The position numbers and the translations under genes are program-made. 64,000 bases of DNA from the NCBI RefSeq assembly GCF_003945595.2, contig NW_024104295.1, positions 372,001-436,000 on the forward strand. The letters run 5' to 3'. Positions 1-10,215 of the stretch are shown here, in pieces (position 1 is the first letter of the stretch; every line of letters starts with the position of its first letter). Source of the stretch: Pipra filicauda (taxonomy: Eukaryota; Chordata; Aves; Passeriformes; Pipridae). The notes under the pieces are model-generated. The model had not been told where the DNA came from. It made no database searches and saw nothing but the letters and a program-made list of their open reading frames with translations.

Positions 1-13
1 TCCTTTTTAAAAG

Positions 14-90
14 CCATTTAGTGGGATCTATCTGAATAACACAGAATCAGGAATATACTACTGCGTGTGCTGCAATGCCCCACTCTTCAG
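14..90 (+). other. MSRB2: MSRB2 coding exon carrying the first zinc CxxC
   Basis: The acceptor AG is at 12-13 and the donor GT at 91-92. The exon is 77 nt; it opens in phase 0 with PFSGIY and leaves two bases (ag) for a codon completed at 3995. It encodes the YYCVCC zinc ligands. Confidence 0.9.
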
Positions 91-3000
91 GTAACATCCT
101 TAGGATTTCGTAGTGTCTTTAACAAGCCCTAATTGTGGCAGGAGGGGCAGTGTCTTTTCACCAGCAGAAGTGAAAAGGAGGAGGAATGGAAAGAAGGACA
201 GTCCCTACATATGAGACCTCCAGGATACCTGTGTTGATACAAACACATGGTACGCCTTTTCCTCGAGCATGTGAGGGTCTCCAGTGGCCAGCAGACAGTT
301 GCTACTGTCTGTTTCTCCTGCCACACACTGTTCTTTTGGGTTGATAATAATTCTCTGTTTAAGAGATCCTTAAACCACAGGCTGCCACAAATTATGTGTA
401 TTTGTGCATTAGTATCACTGTGTGTTTGCTCTGTTCTTGTGCTCCTCCAAAGTCATCTTCTGCCACTCATGCTGCTGGGCTATGGAGACCTTTGGTCTGC
501 CTTTGTTTAGCTGTTGTGATGGTCTTATTGCTGGGTCCCTCACACTGGAGCTAAGACCCCCACCCCCTACTTGTTCCTTAATTGAATTCCACTATTCCTA
601 CTTTTTTGCTTAAATCTACTTTTTAAAACCTAACTGCAAATGACTGTGCTGTTAACCCCAGTGCTCTTTACAATACTATATATTTGTAACTTCATTAACA
701 TCTAAGTAAAAGGAAATAGAGTGCCTTGGAGTAGGATATGCAGTGGGTGTTCTGTTCTCTGTAACTGAACCAGAAAAGACAGGTTCTTTTGGTTTTGTTC
801 TAGAAAATAGCCCTTTTTATTATTATTCCCAATTCAATGAAATGCAGCTGATATGCCCATGTTTCTGAAGACTTTAAAGGATGCATCACAAATCAGAGCT
901 TCAGATGGGAAGCTGAGGAACAAGAGATCTGGATAGTAAGAAAGGAGGGGAAAATGTAATGGCTGTATTGAAAGTAAACCTAAAGTAAGCAATTAAATGG
1001 TAAAAATGGAGGCTGATCATTTTGAATGGTTAATTTTTCTTTGGCCAAGTATAGAAAACTGTTGTTATGCAAGTATGCATTTGCTTAAATGTATCTTTTT
1101 CTGTAGAGGTTTGCTAATAAACACTTTTAAATAAATTTATTTCCAAAGTTCCAGCATTACAAAATATTCTGAAGAAAAATATAAAACCTAATAGTACCTC
1201 TGGAAAATTCAGATAAATTAGAGACATTTTAAATTACTAAGCTGTGGAAGAGTTCCTTCAATTCCTTCAAATTTGCCTTCAATTTTGGCATCTTTTATAT
1301 TAGACAATAGATATTGACAGATCAACATGAAGAGAGACAAGCACTGGAGGGAATTGCTTCTGCTGCTAAACTAGTAACAAATCGACAATATAACCAAACA
1401 GTCAGGCTGCTTTTTGCACTATCCAGCTCTCAGAGAATATAAGTACTTTTGTTTAAAGCACAAGATAATGCTGAGCCTCACAGACAAAAAAAAATAAACT
1501 GTCAGAAAAAGAACCTCGTAAGAAAATTTGAAATTATTAAATGTGCAAAACGGTCCGAAAATATATTTTCCATCGATGTATTATGCTGTGGAGAACACTA
1601 AAAATGAGAGGGGGAAATAGTATTGGATAAGAGATTCATTCATCATATTTATTTCCTAGTCCATTAAAAATGTCCTTTCTTTTTCAAATGCATTAGATCA
1701 TTAGCTACAGGTAAACATGAAGTATTTCTTCCTTTCTTTGAAACATGTGTGTATACATTTATACCAGAATTTATTACCTTCTGCTACCAAATATTCATTT
1801 GAAAGAGTTGGAAATACAGGGAACAAACCCCTAACCTTTATAGATAGCAAATTGTGGTGCTTTAATTAAACCTCAAACCTTCATCAAACCATAAACCTAC
1901 AGCTGAGATTCATACAGCAAAAAGCACTTTTTAGAATTATCTGGATTCCATCCAGGATGACTGAAATAGGGATCAAAGTAAATGACATGTGCTGGAGGAA
2001 TGGCGTGTCGAAGGCTAATCTAATGCATATGTTTAGAGAAAGTCCATTTATCCATAAATTAAGTGGTGAAATACTTCAAAGGACAAATATTATCTTGAAC
2101 AGCAATATTTTTGGGTACTAAAATGTTTCTATTAGGGAATCTAAGTGATATTACTGTTAGTAAAACCACACAGAGGCCATTTCTGTTGAGAGCTAATTTA
2201 ACAGCTCAAAGGATTGTTCCTTTAGCAGTGGAAAACATCTACAATAAACTTAAGTATTGTGAGTGACATGTAAGGGACAGAGTCAGTCAGGGTCAGATGC
2301 AAAACCCACATAGCGTTAAAGACCTTCCGTGACTCTATGGGGTTTTAGAGAGGATCTTTGTATCTATGTATGAATACACATAAGGACCCCTGTGTCAAAA
2401 AATAGAGAGTTCTAATAAAAAGGAATCAAAACAGATATATGTCAGGGAAACTCAGAAGTCTTGTACAGATATGTGTTCCCCCAGGTTATTCTTGTGGTGG
2501 CTGGTAGGCAGTGTTAATGTGGTTTTGTAGCAGAGAAAGCAGGCAGCCCTCTTTGGCTGAAAAGAAATAGTGCTGGAGCCCCAAGGACCTTCACATACAA
2601 AGGCAGAGTCCACAAACTGCATTTGCTTCAGTGCAGCCTGCTTCTGCACTGTGTCCTGTTTCTCTCCAGTTTTATGGAGAGGAGGAGGAGGAAGGAGAGC
2701 ATTTCTTATGGGTATTTGTGCATTGATGTAAAGGACTAAGCAACAGCCCTCACAAAAAGTAGCCTTTGGTCATTCTGTGCTTGCAAATCCTCTTTTATTT
2801 CCAGAGTTGCATTGCTCAAAGACAACGCTGTACAGATGATTATAAAATCCATGCTGACGCACACACTGTTCTTTGGGTGGGATGTTTTAAGCTCTTTGCC
2901 TAGCTTGTTTGTCTTGTCTTTTTAAAGGCACTGCAATCTATTTTCAGCTTTTTCTTCACTGTGTTAATATCCCACCAGAATATACATGATATACACTACA

Positions 3001-6000
3001 TACTTTGTTTTAAACTCAGTCTTAAGTAATGGACTAATCCCCTTGACCAAGAGCTGCTACTGGTGTTGATGTCTCCATCCACCACTAGATGCCAGTAAGA
3101 GCATTGAGTTTGTGAAACTGGGAAAAAACTTAAATCGAGAGGAAATGGTTGAGGTGAGTCTCCAGCCCACTTATCTGAGAAGTATGTGAATCTATCTTCC
3201 TTTCTTGTTCTAGCTCACTCTAGGTCCCTCTTTGATAGGAGAAAGTCCATATTGCTATTAAAGCTTGCGCAGTTTTAAATAGGAGGGATTATCTCAATTC
3301 TGTCCTAAATCCCAAAAATATTTTCTGACTGTGTTTTCCAATACACTCTAGGTTTTAATATGCAGCTAAACAGCGTTGGTCATCCTAGATGTTAACAGGA
3401 GGCAATCCACAAGTTGACAGTGTGTAATACTGTTTCTGATTATTGCAATTATCTCTTGGGAAAAGTAGATCTTTGTGCTGTGAAGATTTCTCATGGGTTG
3501 ATTGATAGTTTGAGCAAGGCACTGTTTGATTTTCCAAACCAGCTTGATGGCTGACTGCCAGACAAAGCCATCATCATCAGGTGTGAGCCTGGTCTGGTGG
3601 GCCAACCCAGCCTTTGTCTGTTCTTCATTTCTTCTTGTAAACTTTCTGAGATTGTGCTATATTGGGCCAGGCTTTGAACTGCAACTTAGTAGGTGTGATT
3701 CAGCTAAACACCATGCTCAGTTGTTGGGAAAACCCTTTTCCAAGCTTTATGAAATGCCAACCTGTCATTGAAATAGAAACAGTGAGGCAGAATCTCCTGC
3801 TGTGGGCTGATCGAGAATTCCCTTTGGAAAAGAGTTTCCAGCACAGTCTGATGCCAGTGAGAAAACTTCTACCGTGCCAAATATTATTAATAGTGGTACA
3901 AGACAGGAATGAGGAGAAATGTTCTTAATAGAAGCAGACTTTTTTGTAACATCTCAGTTATTAATTAACAAGAAAATCTGGTTTCCTCTTGTAGCTCAGA
4001 AAAGAAGTACAATTCTGGGACTGGATGGCCATCGTTTTCTGAGGCTTATGGTACTTGTGGCAGAGATGAAAGTAATACCAATATCACGAGACGACCAGAT
4101 AACTCATTGGGATTAGCTAGAACTGAAGTTGTCTGCAAACAGGTATGTTTATTTTGAAAACAATATGCAAAGACACAGATCTTAACAAATATGTTTTCTT
4201 TGTGCCCATGAAGGAATCTACCTAAATACAACAGTGAGAATTACAGTATCACTGGAACCATTCTGTCTGACTTCTTGGTATGAAACATCAGTAGAGTATC
4301 AAATATAGGCAGTCAGTTTGGTGGGAAGAAAAGTATCTGATTGGGGAAAGTAGTTGTGCAAGTATAGCCAGGGGCTGAAAATTTAGACAGAAAATTTACT
4401 GAAAGGACCTCAGGTGCAATGCAGGGTGTGACAAGAGACAGTAGAAGAGACTGAGATAGGGACCATGCATTTGGCTCATCACAGGGACAGTTACTCCTAG
4501 TTCAGCTGCAAAATATTTGCTGAAGACGTTCTTAAAATATGCAGAGATGGACATAATACAGCCTTACTAGGTAGTGAGTTGTAACCTGCATATCTTCCTA
4601 CAGTTGGTTTGACATTGGGGAAAATACTGTTTGCAGCTGTTGAAGCTTATTACTCTTTGCCCTGCATGGTGGTGGCTGTGCCCTGCATCTCCACAGCTAT
4701 TTTCTGTGGATTTTCGTGGTTCACAGAAGCCACCCTTCTATCTTAATTGAAATTTTCATAATATATTGAGAAGTCTAGATACTTCCAGTTATTTCCTTTA
4801 TACTTTCTGGCACTAATACCTTTTTGACTTCCTCTTCTGGAATCTGCTTGTTTGGGGGGCAGGTATTTGCCTGCTGGCCAGGGTTGATTACTCCAGGCTG
4901 TATTACTAGTCTCTCCCTAAGACTTCCCCCCACACACAATTCAATAGTGAATTAATTATAGAACTTTCTTAATTCAGGATAGCACAGTAGGTACCATCAT
5001 AATGGTAGTCCATAATTAAAGTGGTAATAATGCAATAATAATGGTTTCCAGTCACCAGGGGTGTTCCCCAGGGCTCAGTATTGGATCCAGTCCTATTTAG
5101 TATCTTTATTGATGATCTGGACAAGGGGATCGAGAGTATCCTCAGTAAATTCACAGACGACAGCAAGTTGGGTAGGACTGTTGATCTACTGGAAGGTAGG
5201 AGGGCTCTCCAGAGGGATCTGGACAGGCTGGATCAGTGGGAAGAGGCCAATGTTACAAGGTTCAACAAGGCTAAGTGCTGGATGCTGCCCTTGGGTCACA
5301 ACAACCCTGTGCAACTCTACAGGCTGGGGGAAGAGTGGCTGGAAAGCTGCCCAGCAGAAAAGGACCTGGGGGTGCTGGTCAACAGCAGCTGAACACGAGC
5401 CAGCAGTGCCCAGGGGCCAAGAAGGCCAGTGGCATCCTGGCCTGAATCAGCAATAGTGTGGCCAGCAGGAGTGGGAAAACGATTCTTCCCCCTGTACTTG
5501 GCACTGGTGAGGCTGCACCTCCAGTACCATTTTCAGTTTTGGGCCCCTCAGTTCAGGAAGGGCATTGAGGTGCTGGGGCGAGTACAGAGAAGGGCAGCGA
5601 AGCTGGTGACGGGTCTAGAGGGCAGCTCCTATGAGGAGCAGCTGAGGGAGCTGGGGGTGTTCAGCCTGGAGAAAAGGAGACTCAGGGGTGACCTTATCGC
5701 TCTCTACAGCTGCCTGAAAGGAGGGTGCAACCAGGTGGGGTTCGGTCTCTTCTCCCAGGCAACTAGCAATAGGACAAGAGGACATAACCTCAAGCTGCAC
5801 CAGGGGAGGTTCCGGCTGGACATCAGGGGGAATTTCTTCGCGAAAAGGATTGTTAATCATTGGAGTGGGCTGCCCAAGGAGGTGGTAGAGTCACCATTGC
5901 TGGAAGTAACTTCAAGAAATGACTTGGATGCAGCACTGAGTGCCATGGTCTAGTTGACAGGGTGGTGATCAGTCAAAGGTTGTACTCTGATCTGAGAGGT

Positions 6001-6179
6001 CTTTTCCAACATAATTGATTCTGTGATTCAGTAATAATGCAATAATAACATGGTAATAATTTCTGTTGCAGTGTGACGCCCATCTAGGCCATGTGTTTGA
6101 TGATGGTCCCACACCTTCTGGCCAGAGGTTCTGTATCAACAGTGTTTCATTAAACTTCAGACCAGGTTCTGGTCAGTGA
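14..6179 (+). CDS. MSRB2: MSRB2, methionine-R-sulfoxide reductase B2, 3' part (join 14..90, 3995..4142, 6072..6179)
   Basis: This is the C-terminal 110 residues of a zinc-dependent MsrB. The enzyme reduces methionine-R-sulfoxide in proteins back to methionine; the vertebrate MSRB2 form is mitochondrial. Spliced exons read [20 protein letters not shown]..., then [20 protein letters not shown]..., then [24 protein letters not shown]. Two CxxC zinc pairs are visible: one at 62-73, the other split between the end of the middle exon (4134-4136) and the first codon of the last exon (6072-6074). The catalytic cysteine is in RFCINS, codon 6132-6134. All introns are GT-AG and the phases agree (split codon ag|c, then phase 0). 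The upstream exons, with the mitochondrial targeting region, lie outside the window. MSRB1, B2 and B3 share the fold; the CVCCNAPLF and RTEVVCKQC stretches and the PTF1A linkage favour MSRB2. Confidence 0.93.
91..3994 (+). other. MSRB2: MSRB2 intron (3.9 kb)
   Basis: GT-AG intron between two recognised MSRB2 exons. I see only AT-rich unique-looking sequence and short spurious ORFs, with no clear transposon. The acceptor is preceded by the pyrimidine-rich stretch TTTCCTCTTGTAG. Confidence 0.88.
3995..4142 (+). other. MSRB2: MSRB2 coding exon with the GTGWPSF core
   Basis: The exon is 148 nt and follows TTGTAG. It encodes [20 protein letters not shown] through RTEVVCKQ and ends exactly on a codon before GTATGT. 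The GWPSF motif is a hallmark of the MsrB fold. Codon 4011-4013 is Asn in KKYNSGTG. Confidence 0.92.
5024..5041 (+). repeat. Left copy of CR1 target-site duplication
   Basis: G followed by TAATAATGCAATAATAA, identical over 18 bases to 6031-6048. It directly precedes the first recognisable CR1 bases. Confidence 0.8.
5042..6030 (+). mobile_element. CR1 LINE, 5'-truncated, inside MSRB2 intron
   Basis: Non-LTR retrotransposon fragment carrying the C-terminal part of the reverse transcriptase ORF, with frame breaks, followed by the CR1 3' UTR. Diagnostic stretches are the [20 protein letters not shown] start, [33 protein letters not shown] near 5641-5700 and [13 protein letters not shown] near 5740-5780. 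The final coding stretch ends at a TAG about 5951-5953, and the 3' end is GATTCTGTGATTCA, a degenerate form of the CR1 octamer tail. It is transcribed in the same direction as MSRB2. It is dead: internal stops and frameshifts break the ORF around 5390-5430. Confidence 0.93.
6031..6048 (+). repeat. Right copy of CR1 target-site duplication
   Basis: Same 18 bases as 5024-5041. It continues into CATGGTAATAATTTCTGTTGCAG, the 3' splice site of the last MSRB2 exon. The TAATAAC at 6043-6049 resembles a vertebrate branch-point sequence, so the duplicated segment may include the branch point. Confidence 0.78.
6072..6179 (+). other. MSRB2: MSRB2 terminal coding exon with catalytic cysteine
   Basis: The acceptor is TTGCAG. 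It encodes 35 residues beginning [12 protein letters not shown] and ending FRPGSGQ, then TGA (6177-6179). The first Cys completes the second zinc CxxC; RFCINS holds the catalytic Cys (6132-6134). Confidence 0.93.
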
Positions 6180-6345
6180 GAAGTGGATCTCTGTGGCTTA
6201 CAGGATGTCCTTTCTCTGCTTGTACAGCATGCTTGTGAAAAACTCTCATGCTTTTAATATATAACCCAAATTTTAGTACTTATGCCATAGTAGCTTTGTT
6301 TTCCAGCTATTTGTTAATAAAATACATATTTTTGTCATAACTCTT
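6180..6345 (+). terminator. MSRB2: MSRB2 3' UTR and polyadenylation signal
   Basis: AATAAA lies at 6316-6321, about 140 nt after the stop. A T/GT-rich stretch follows (TTTTTGTCATAACTCTTTTG), as expected downstream of a cleavage site. The predicted 3' UTR is short, about 150-160 nt. Confidence 0.7.
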
Positions 6346-9110
6346 TTGCGGTCTGTCTTTTCATGGTTAGTGTGATGTTTTGATCTGCTTATTGTATTTT
6401 TTAATTAAAAAAAATCTGTGCAATATTTCACTTTAATAACTTTCATCATTAACTGTATTGAGGCTGCTGAAATGACATGCTCTCCTGAAACTGACTGTCT
6501 ATTCTGACCAGTAATTGTGGCACTCAGGAACACAGATATACATGGCTGATCATGCCACAGCTTATACTTCTGTAAAATCATCATATCTTTCAAAAGAGAA
6601 GCAAAAATAATGTGAATCTTCAAATAAGGTTTGGGGGTTTTTCCCCTCTACTGTGAGAGACCTTTAGCCAAGCCAAGTGACTTTTCCATGAACCCACGAA
6701 AGCAAAGTCCTGAAGGAGGGCCTAATTAAAACTATTCCAGGCAATGGAGCCGGTGGAGACAGAGTCTTTTTTCTTTAAAATCAATTATTTTGATTCTGTG
6801 TCCAATAGCAGAGCTGAAATAGGGTTTGCTCCAGGAACTTTCTCTTGCAGCAATAATATGATAATAATGTAATGATATGTGTAATATTTCCAGACTTCTG
6901 TTATCATTTATGTATTTCAGAATCCAAAAATAAAAATGAAGGTGAACTTTACTGTATTTGGGGAAAATAAGTCAGCATCAAAAAACAGGTTCAGTAAAAT
7001 TATGCTTTTGCTGAAAACATGCCTTGTCTGTTCTTCCTTGTACAAGTTTGTAAATACTTCTGTATTCGCCCAAGCATTGTCATTATGGTTTGCTCTAACA
7101 GAAAAATAAATCCTATTTTTGTTAAATTGAGCTTTCCTGCTTTCAGATTTTTTTTCCAGAGAAAATAATCTCCGAGTCAGAACATCAGCTTCACTAAACT
7201 GGCTGGGTTTAAATGCTTCCCTGCTGAGAGTTACTAGGCAACATCTCATTTGGCTTTACCTATAACAGACTGTTTCCATTCTCCCCACTTTGGTTGCCTC
7301 AGTAATAAAAAGGATGTGTTCATTTACTAGTGTAGTCTTAAATCTTTTCAACGGACCTCTATTGCACTGAATTTACTTTTAGTCTTTCTGTCTTGGAGCT
7401 CTGCAGTTTTCCATTCTCCTGTACTTTCTACAGGAGAACTTTACAATTCCGTAACTTTTAAAAACATCAGAGACAGCGATTGCTACAGCCAACCTACACT
7501 AGAATGTCACAAAGGCCACCAGAGGTGTGAAGCAGCTTGAATGAAGCAGACACTTGCTGGCTGCTGGTTTTATGTAGTGTCACAGACGGTGAAAGTCACA
7601 TTGTCATCAGAGGTGTCTGTTAACAGCAACAGCATGGTGCTTGCTGTGCCTGTGCTGCACCGTGCTCTGCCACGCACAGCTGCCCTTGAATCACCTCCTG
7701 CTGTCCCCTGCCTGCTCTGACCAGGCCATACATGCCCACTCTGCTCTCAAGTGTCTTCACAGGTTGTACAGAAATTAGCATCTTCGCATGCTCTGAATTC
7801 ATGTGCCCTCACATACTTTCATCTGCTATTTGCTTTTCTTAAAATCTATTGCAAAGCTACCGGAAAGGATGTTTGACCTTTAAAGGCATTCTTTAGTCAG
7901 GCAGCCCTCTTCTTGCCTTTTCCAGAAGGACAGGGTTCTCTCGGAAAGGAGGAGGGTGTTCCCAGCTGTACTCCTGTGTTCAGCCAAGTACTGGTGGAGA
8001 AGCTGGGACTTGCCTTAGGACAGTGACTTTTGGTGGGATACCAGATGGAAATGCTCCTCATTTCTGCAAATGGCAGAAAGTAGAAGAGAGCTGGCAAAAT
8101 ATCTGGTTTTTTCCTATCCCCAGAGATACCAGGTCTCACAACACCTTTTATGGATGAGAGTGCCACACAAACAAAATAGACCATGAAGCTGACAAAACAA
8201 GTGTCCACACAGAAGTGTGCAAACCACGCTCAGTTTGGTACCTTGGATTTACATGTTTGGTGGAGATCAACTCTTAGTGAACGGGCAAGTTAGTAGCTAC
8301 TATTGACAGAGGAATCTTGCCTGGAGAGAGCACATTTGTTTTACACCTATAAACATAATTGTATGCAACTGGATGTTTGGGATCGGGAACAGTTGGTGCC
8401 TCCTCATTCATGTGGCAGGATTACCTGAAGAAAGAGATATATAATCATATGAACAGACCCATGTTTTCAAGAACAGCACTTGACCTGCACTACACTGATA
8501 CGTCGCCAAGAAAACACAATAAAGCCCCTGAGAAACTAGACACTGAGCTAAGCAGCTTTGTTCTGCTCCAGATGAAACAGGGAAAAAGGAGAAAGTTTGT
8601 CTTTGACCATGTGTATAATCAAGAGTAATGGCACATCACCTTTAAACTGCTGGACATTCGGGACCTCTGACCAAAACTTTGGGGCAGTGTACTTCATTAT
8701 CTTCTGTGTCTGTGGTACCAACCACACGAGGACAGATCCCAACTAAAGGCCCAAAGTGTTTTAAGATCATGAATAATGAAGACCGATAATAATGGAAGAC
8801 GCTGTTAAAGAGTATCATAGGCTACAAGAGTTTCCTCATGTGTCTGCAATGACTTTGTTCCACCATAGGGAGTAATGAGCAGTTGCTTCTCTGAGCTGAA
8901 TATACTCTGCCAGGCAACTGCAGATTTATGTTCCACCCTTCACATCTGAGAAGTTTTTCAACATGATTATTTCATTAATTAGTTTCAATTATGATACTTT
9001 TTATCCCCTTGTATTTTTAAATAACCTTTCTATAAATCCTAATTGAGGTTTCTACATAATTCTTAAAAGATTTTAACATCTTAAATAAACTATTTGAAGA
9101 CTTTCTTAGT
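6346..9110. other. Intergenic DNA, nothing recognised
   Basis: AT-rich, unique-looking sequence between MSRB2 and the first MIR-like relic. Short ORFs here (for example 8359-8628 +, 89 codons) show no family motif and no splice context, so I do not call them. Confidence 0.5.
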
Positions 9111-9111
9111 C

Positions 9112-9235
9112 TTTACAGCATGTCTACAAGGCAAGTAACTATTCTCAATTTTACTGAGAGAAAACTCAATGAGAAGAATTTCACTGACTTGCTCAAGACT
9201 TCAAATTAAATTTGCAGCCAAGCCAGAATAAGACT
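9112..9235 (-). mobile_element. MIR-like SINE relic
   Basis: The stretch TTTTACTGAGAGAAAACTCA...CACTGACTTGCTCAAGACTTC...GCAGCCAAGCCAGAAT follows, in order, the antisense MIR core (TTTTACAGATGAGGAAACTGAG, then TAACTTGCCCAAGGTCAC, then GCAGAGCCGGGAT). It is highly diverged, as expected for an amniote-wide SINE. Judged by eye only. Confidence 0.45.
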
Positions 9236-10094
9236 TTACATGGCTCATAACAGCATCCATATCTTCAGACCCTGCTTTTTCTGAAAGTTGTTTTGGTACT
9301 TGATTGTTTTGGAGGGTGAGAGTGTAAATTATCAAAAGAGAGGAGGTAAACTTACCATATGTTTTTCCAGCTATGGTATTAAAACCGAAGCTAAGCCAAC
9401 TCGGGCAACTTTGACTCATAAAGAACAACACTTGACCTCTTTCTCAGAGGGAAGATGGTAAGGGCTTGGTTAGAAATTAGAGAAAAGAAAGAAAGAAAAT
9501 AGGAAAGAATGAGCAGGTTACTCTTATATTACTAGAAACTTCACTCTCCTTCCACCAGAAATCATAATGCCCATTATTTTAGCCATGTACAGAGAACTGT
9601 AGTGATACTCTTTTCTGTTGCACCATGCTGCAAATAATTTGGATTCCCTTTTAAGCTTGTGGACAGCCTAGTCTGATTTTGGTCAGAACAAGAGAAGAAG
9701 GGAGACTTTTCTCAGAGCAAAAATAGGATTTTTGCCACACTTGAACATGTCCAGCATGAGGTGGTTCAGAGGCAGCCTGCATGAGAAGGAACTGAAAAAG
9801 TCTCAGCTTGGGTTTTGGTTTTTTCCCTGACTATTTTGCTAGTACTCCTAAGGACGTTTGTATTTTCTGGTCTTAAACCTTGGAAATAAGTCCTGTCACC
9901 ACGCAACGCAACTCTCTCCTCTCCCATTCACTTAATGACTTTTTGCACTGGGCACCAAAGTGTTTTAAACCATCCTGCTGTGCCTATCCCATCTCCTGAA
10001 ACACCCAAGTGAGGGTAACACTACCCTCACAGCAAGTCATGTACTGCTCAGTCACCCTCATGGATTTCACAGCTCTTCACACACAAGTGATGCC
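9236..10094. other. Intergenic DNA, nothing recognised
   Basis: No gene or transposon recognised. There is a short GAAA-rich purine stretch at about 9480-9510. Confidence 0.5.
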
Positions 10095-10215
10095 TCGCCC
10101 CAGCCCCCTGAGGTAGTCATGAGCCACATGTCACAGAACAGGAAGCTGAGGGACAGCTGTGGGAAGTGACTCACCCACAGGCCCCTGGGGCAGGACAGGG
10201 AAATCTGATTAAAGA
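10095..10215 (-). mobile_element. MIR-like SINE relic
   Basis: CCCCTGAGGTAGTCATG...ACAGGAAGCTGAGGGACAG...GAAGTGACTCACCCACAGG aligns by eye with the antisense MIR core (CTATGAGGTAGGTA, GAGGAAACTGAGGCACAG, AGTGACTTGCCCAAGG). Strongly diverged. Confidence 0.5.

Larger units (their letters stand above)
4143..6071 (+). other. MSRB2: MSRB2 last intron, about half of it a CR1 insertion
   Basis: GT-AG intron of 1.9 kb. About 990 bp of it (5042-6030) is a same-strand CR1 copy flanked by an 18-bp direct repeat. Without the CR1 and one repeat copy the intron would be about 0.9 kb. Confidence 0.88.

Noticed and set aside
5081..5953. Protein-coding gene in the MSRB2 intron
   Set aside because: The ORFs are the broken C-terminal reverse transcriptase of a CR1 element.
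8359..8628. 89-codon ORF between MSRB2 and PTF1A as a small gene
   Set aside because: No recognisable motif, no splice context and a length expected by chance.
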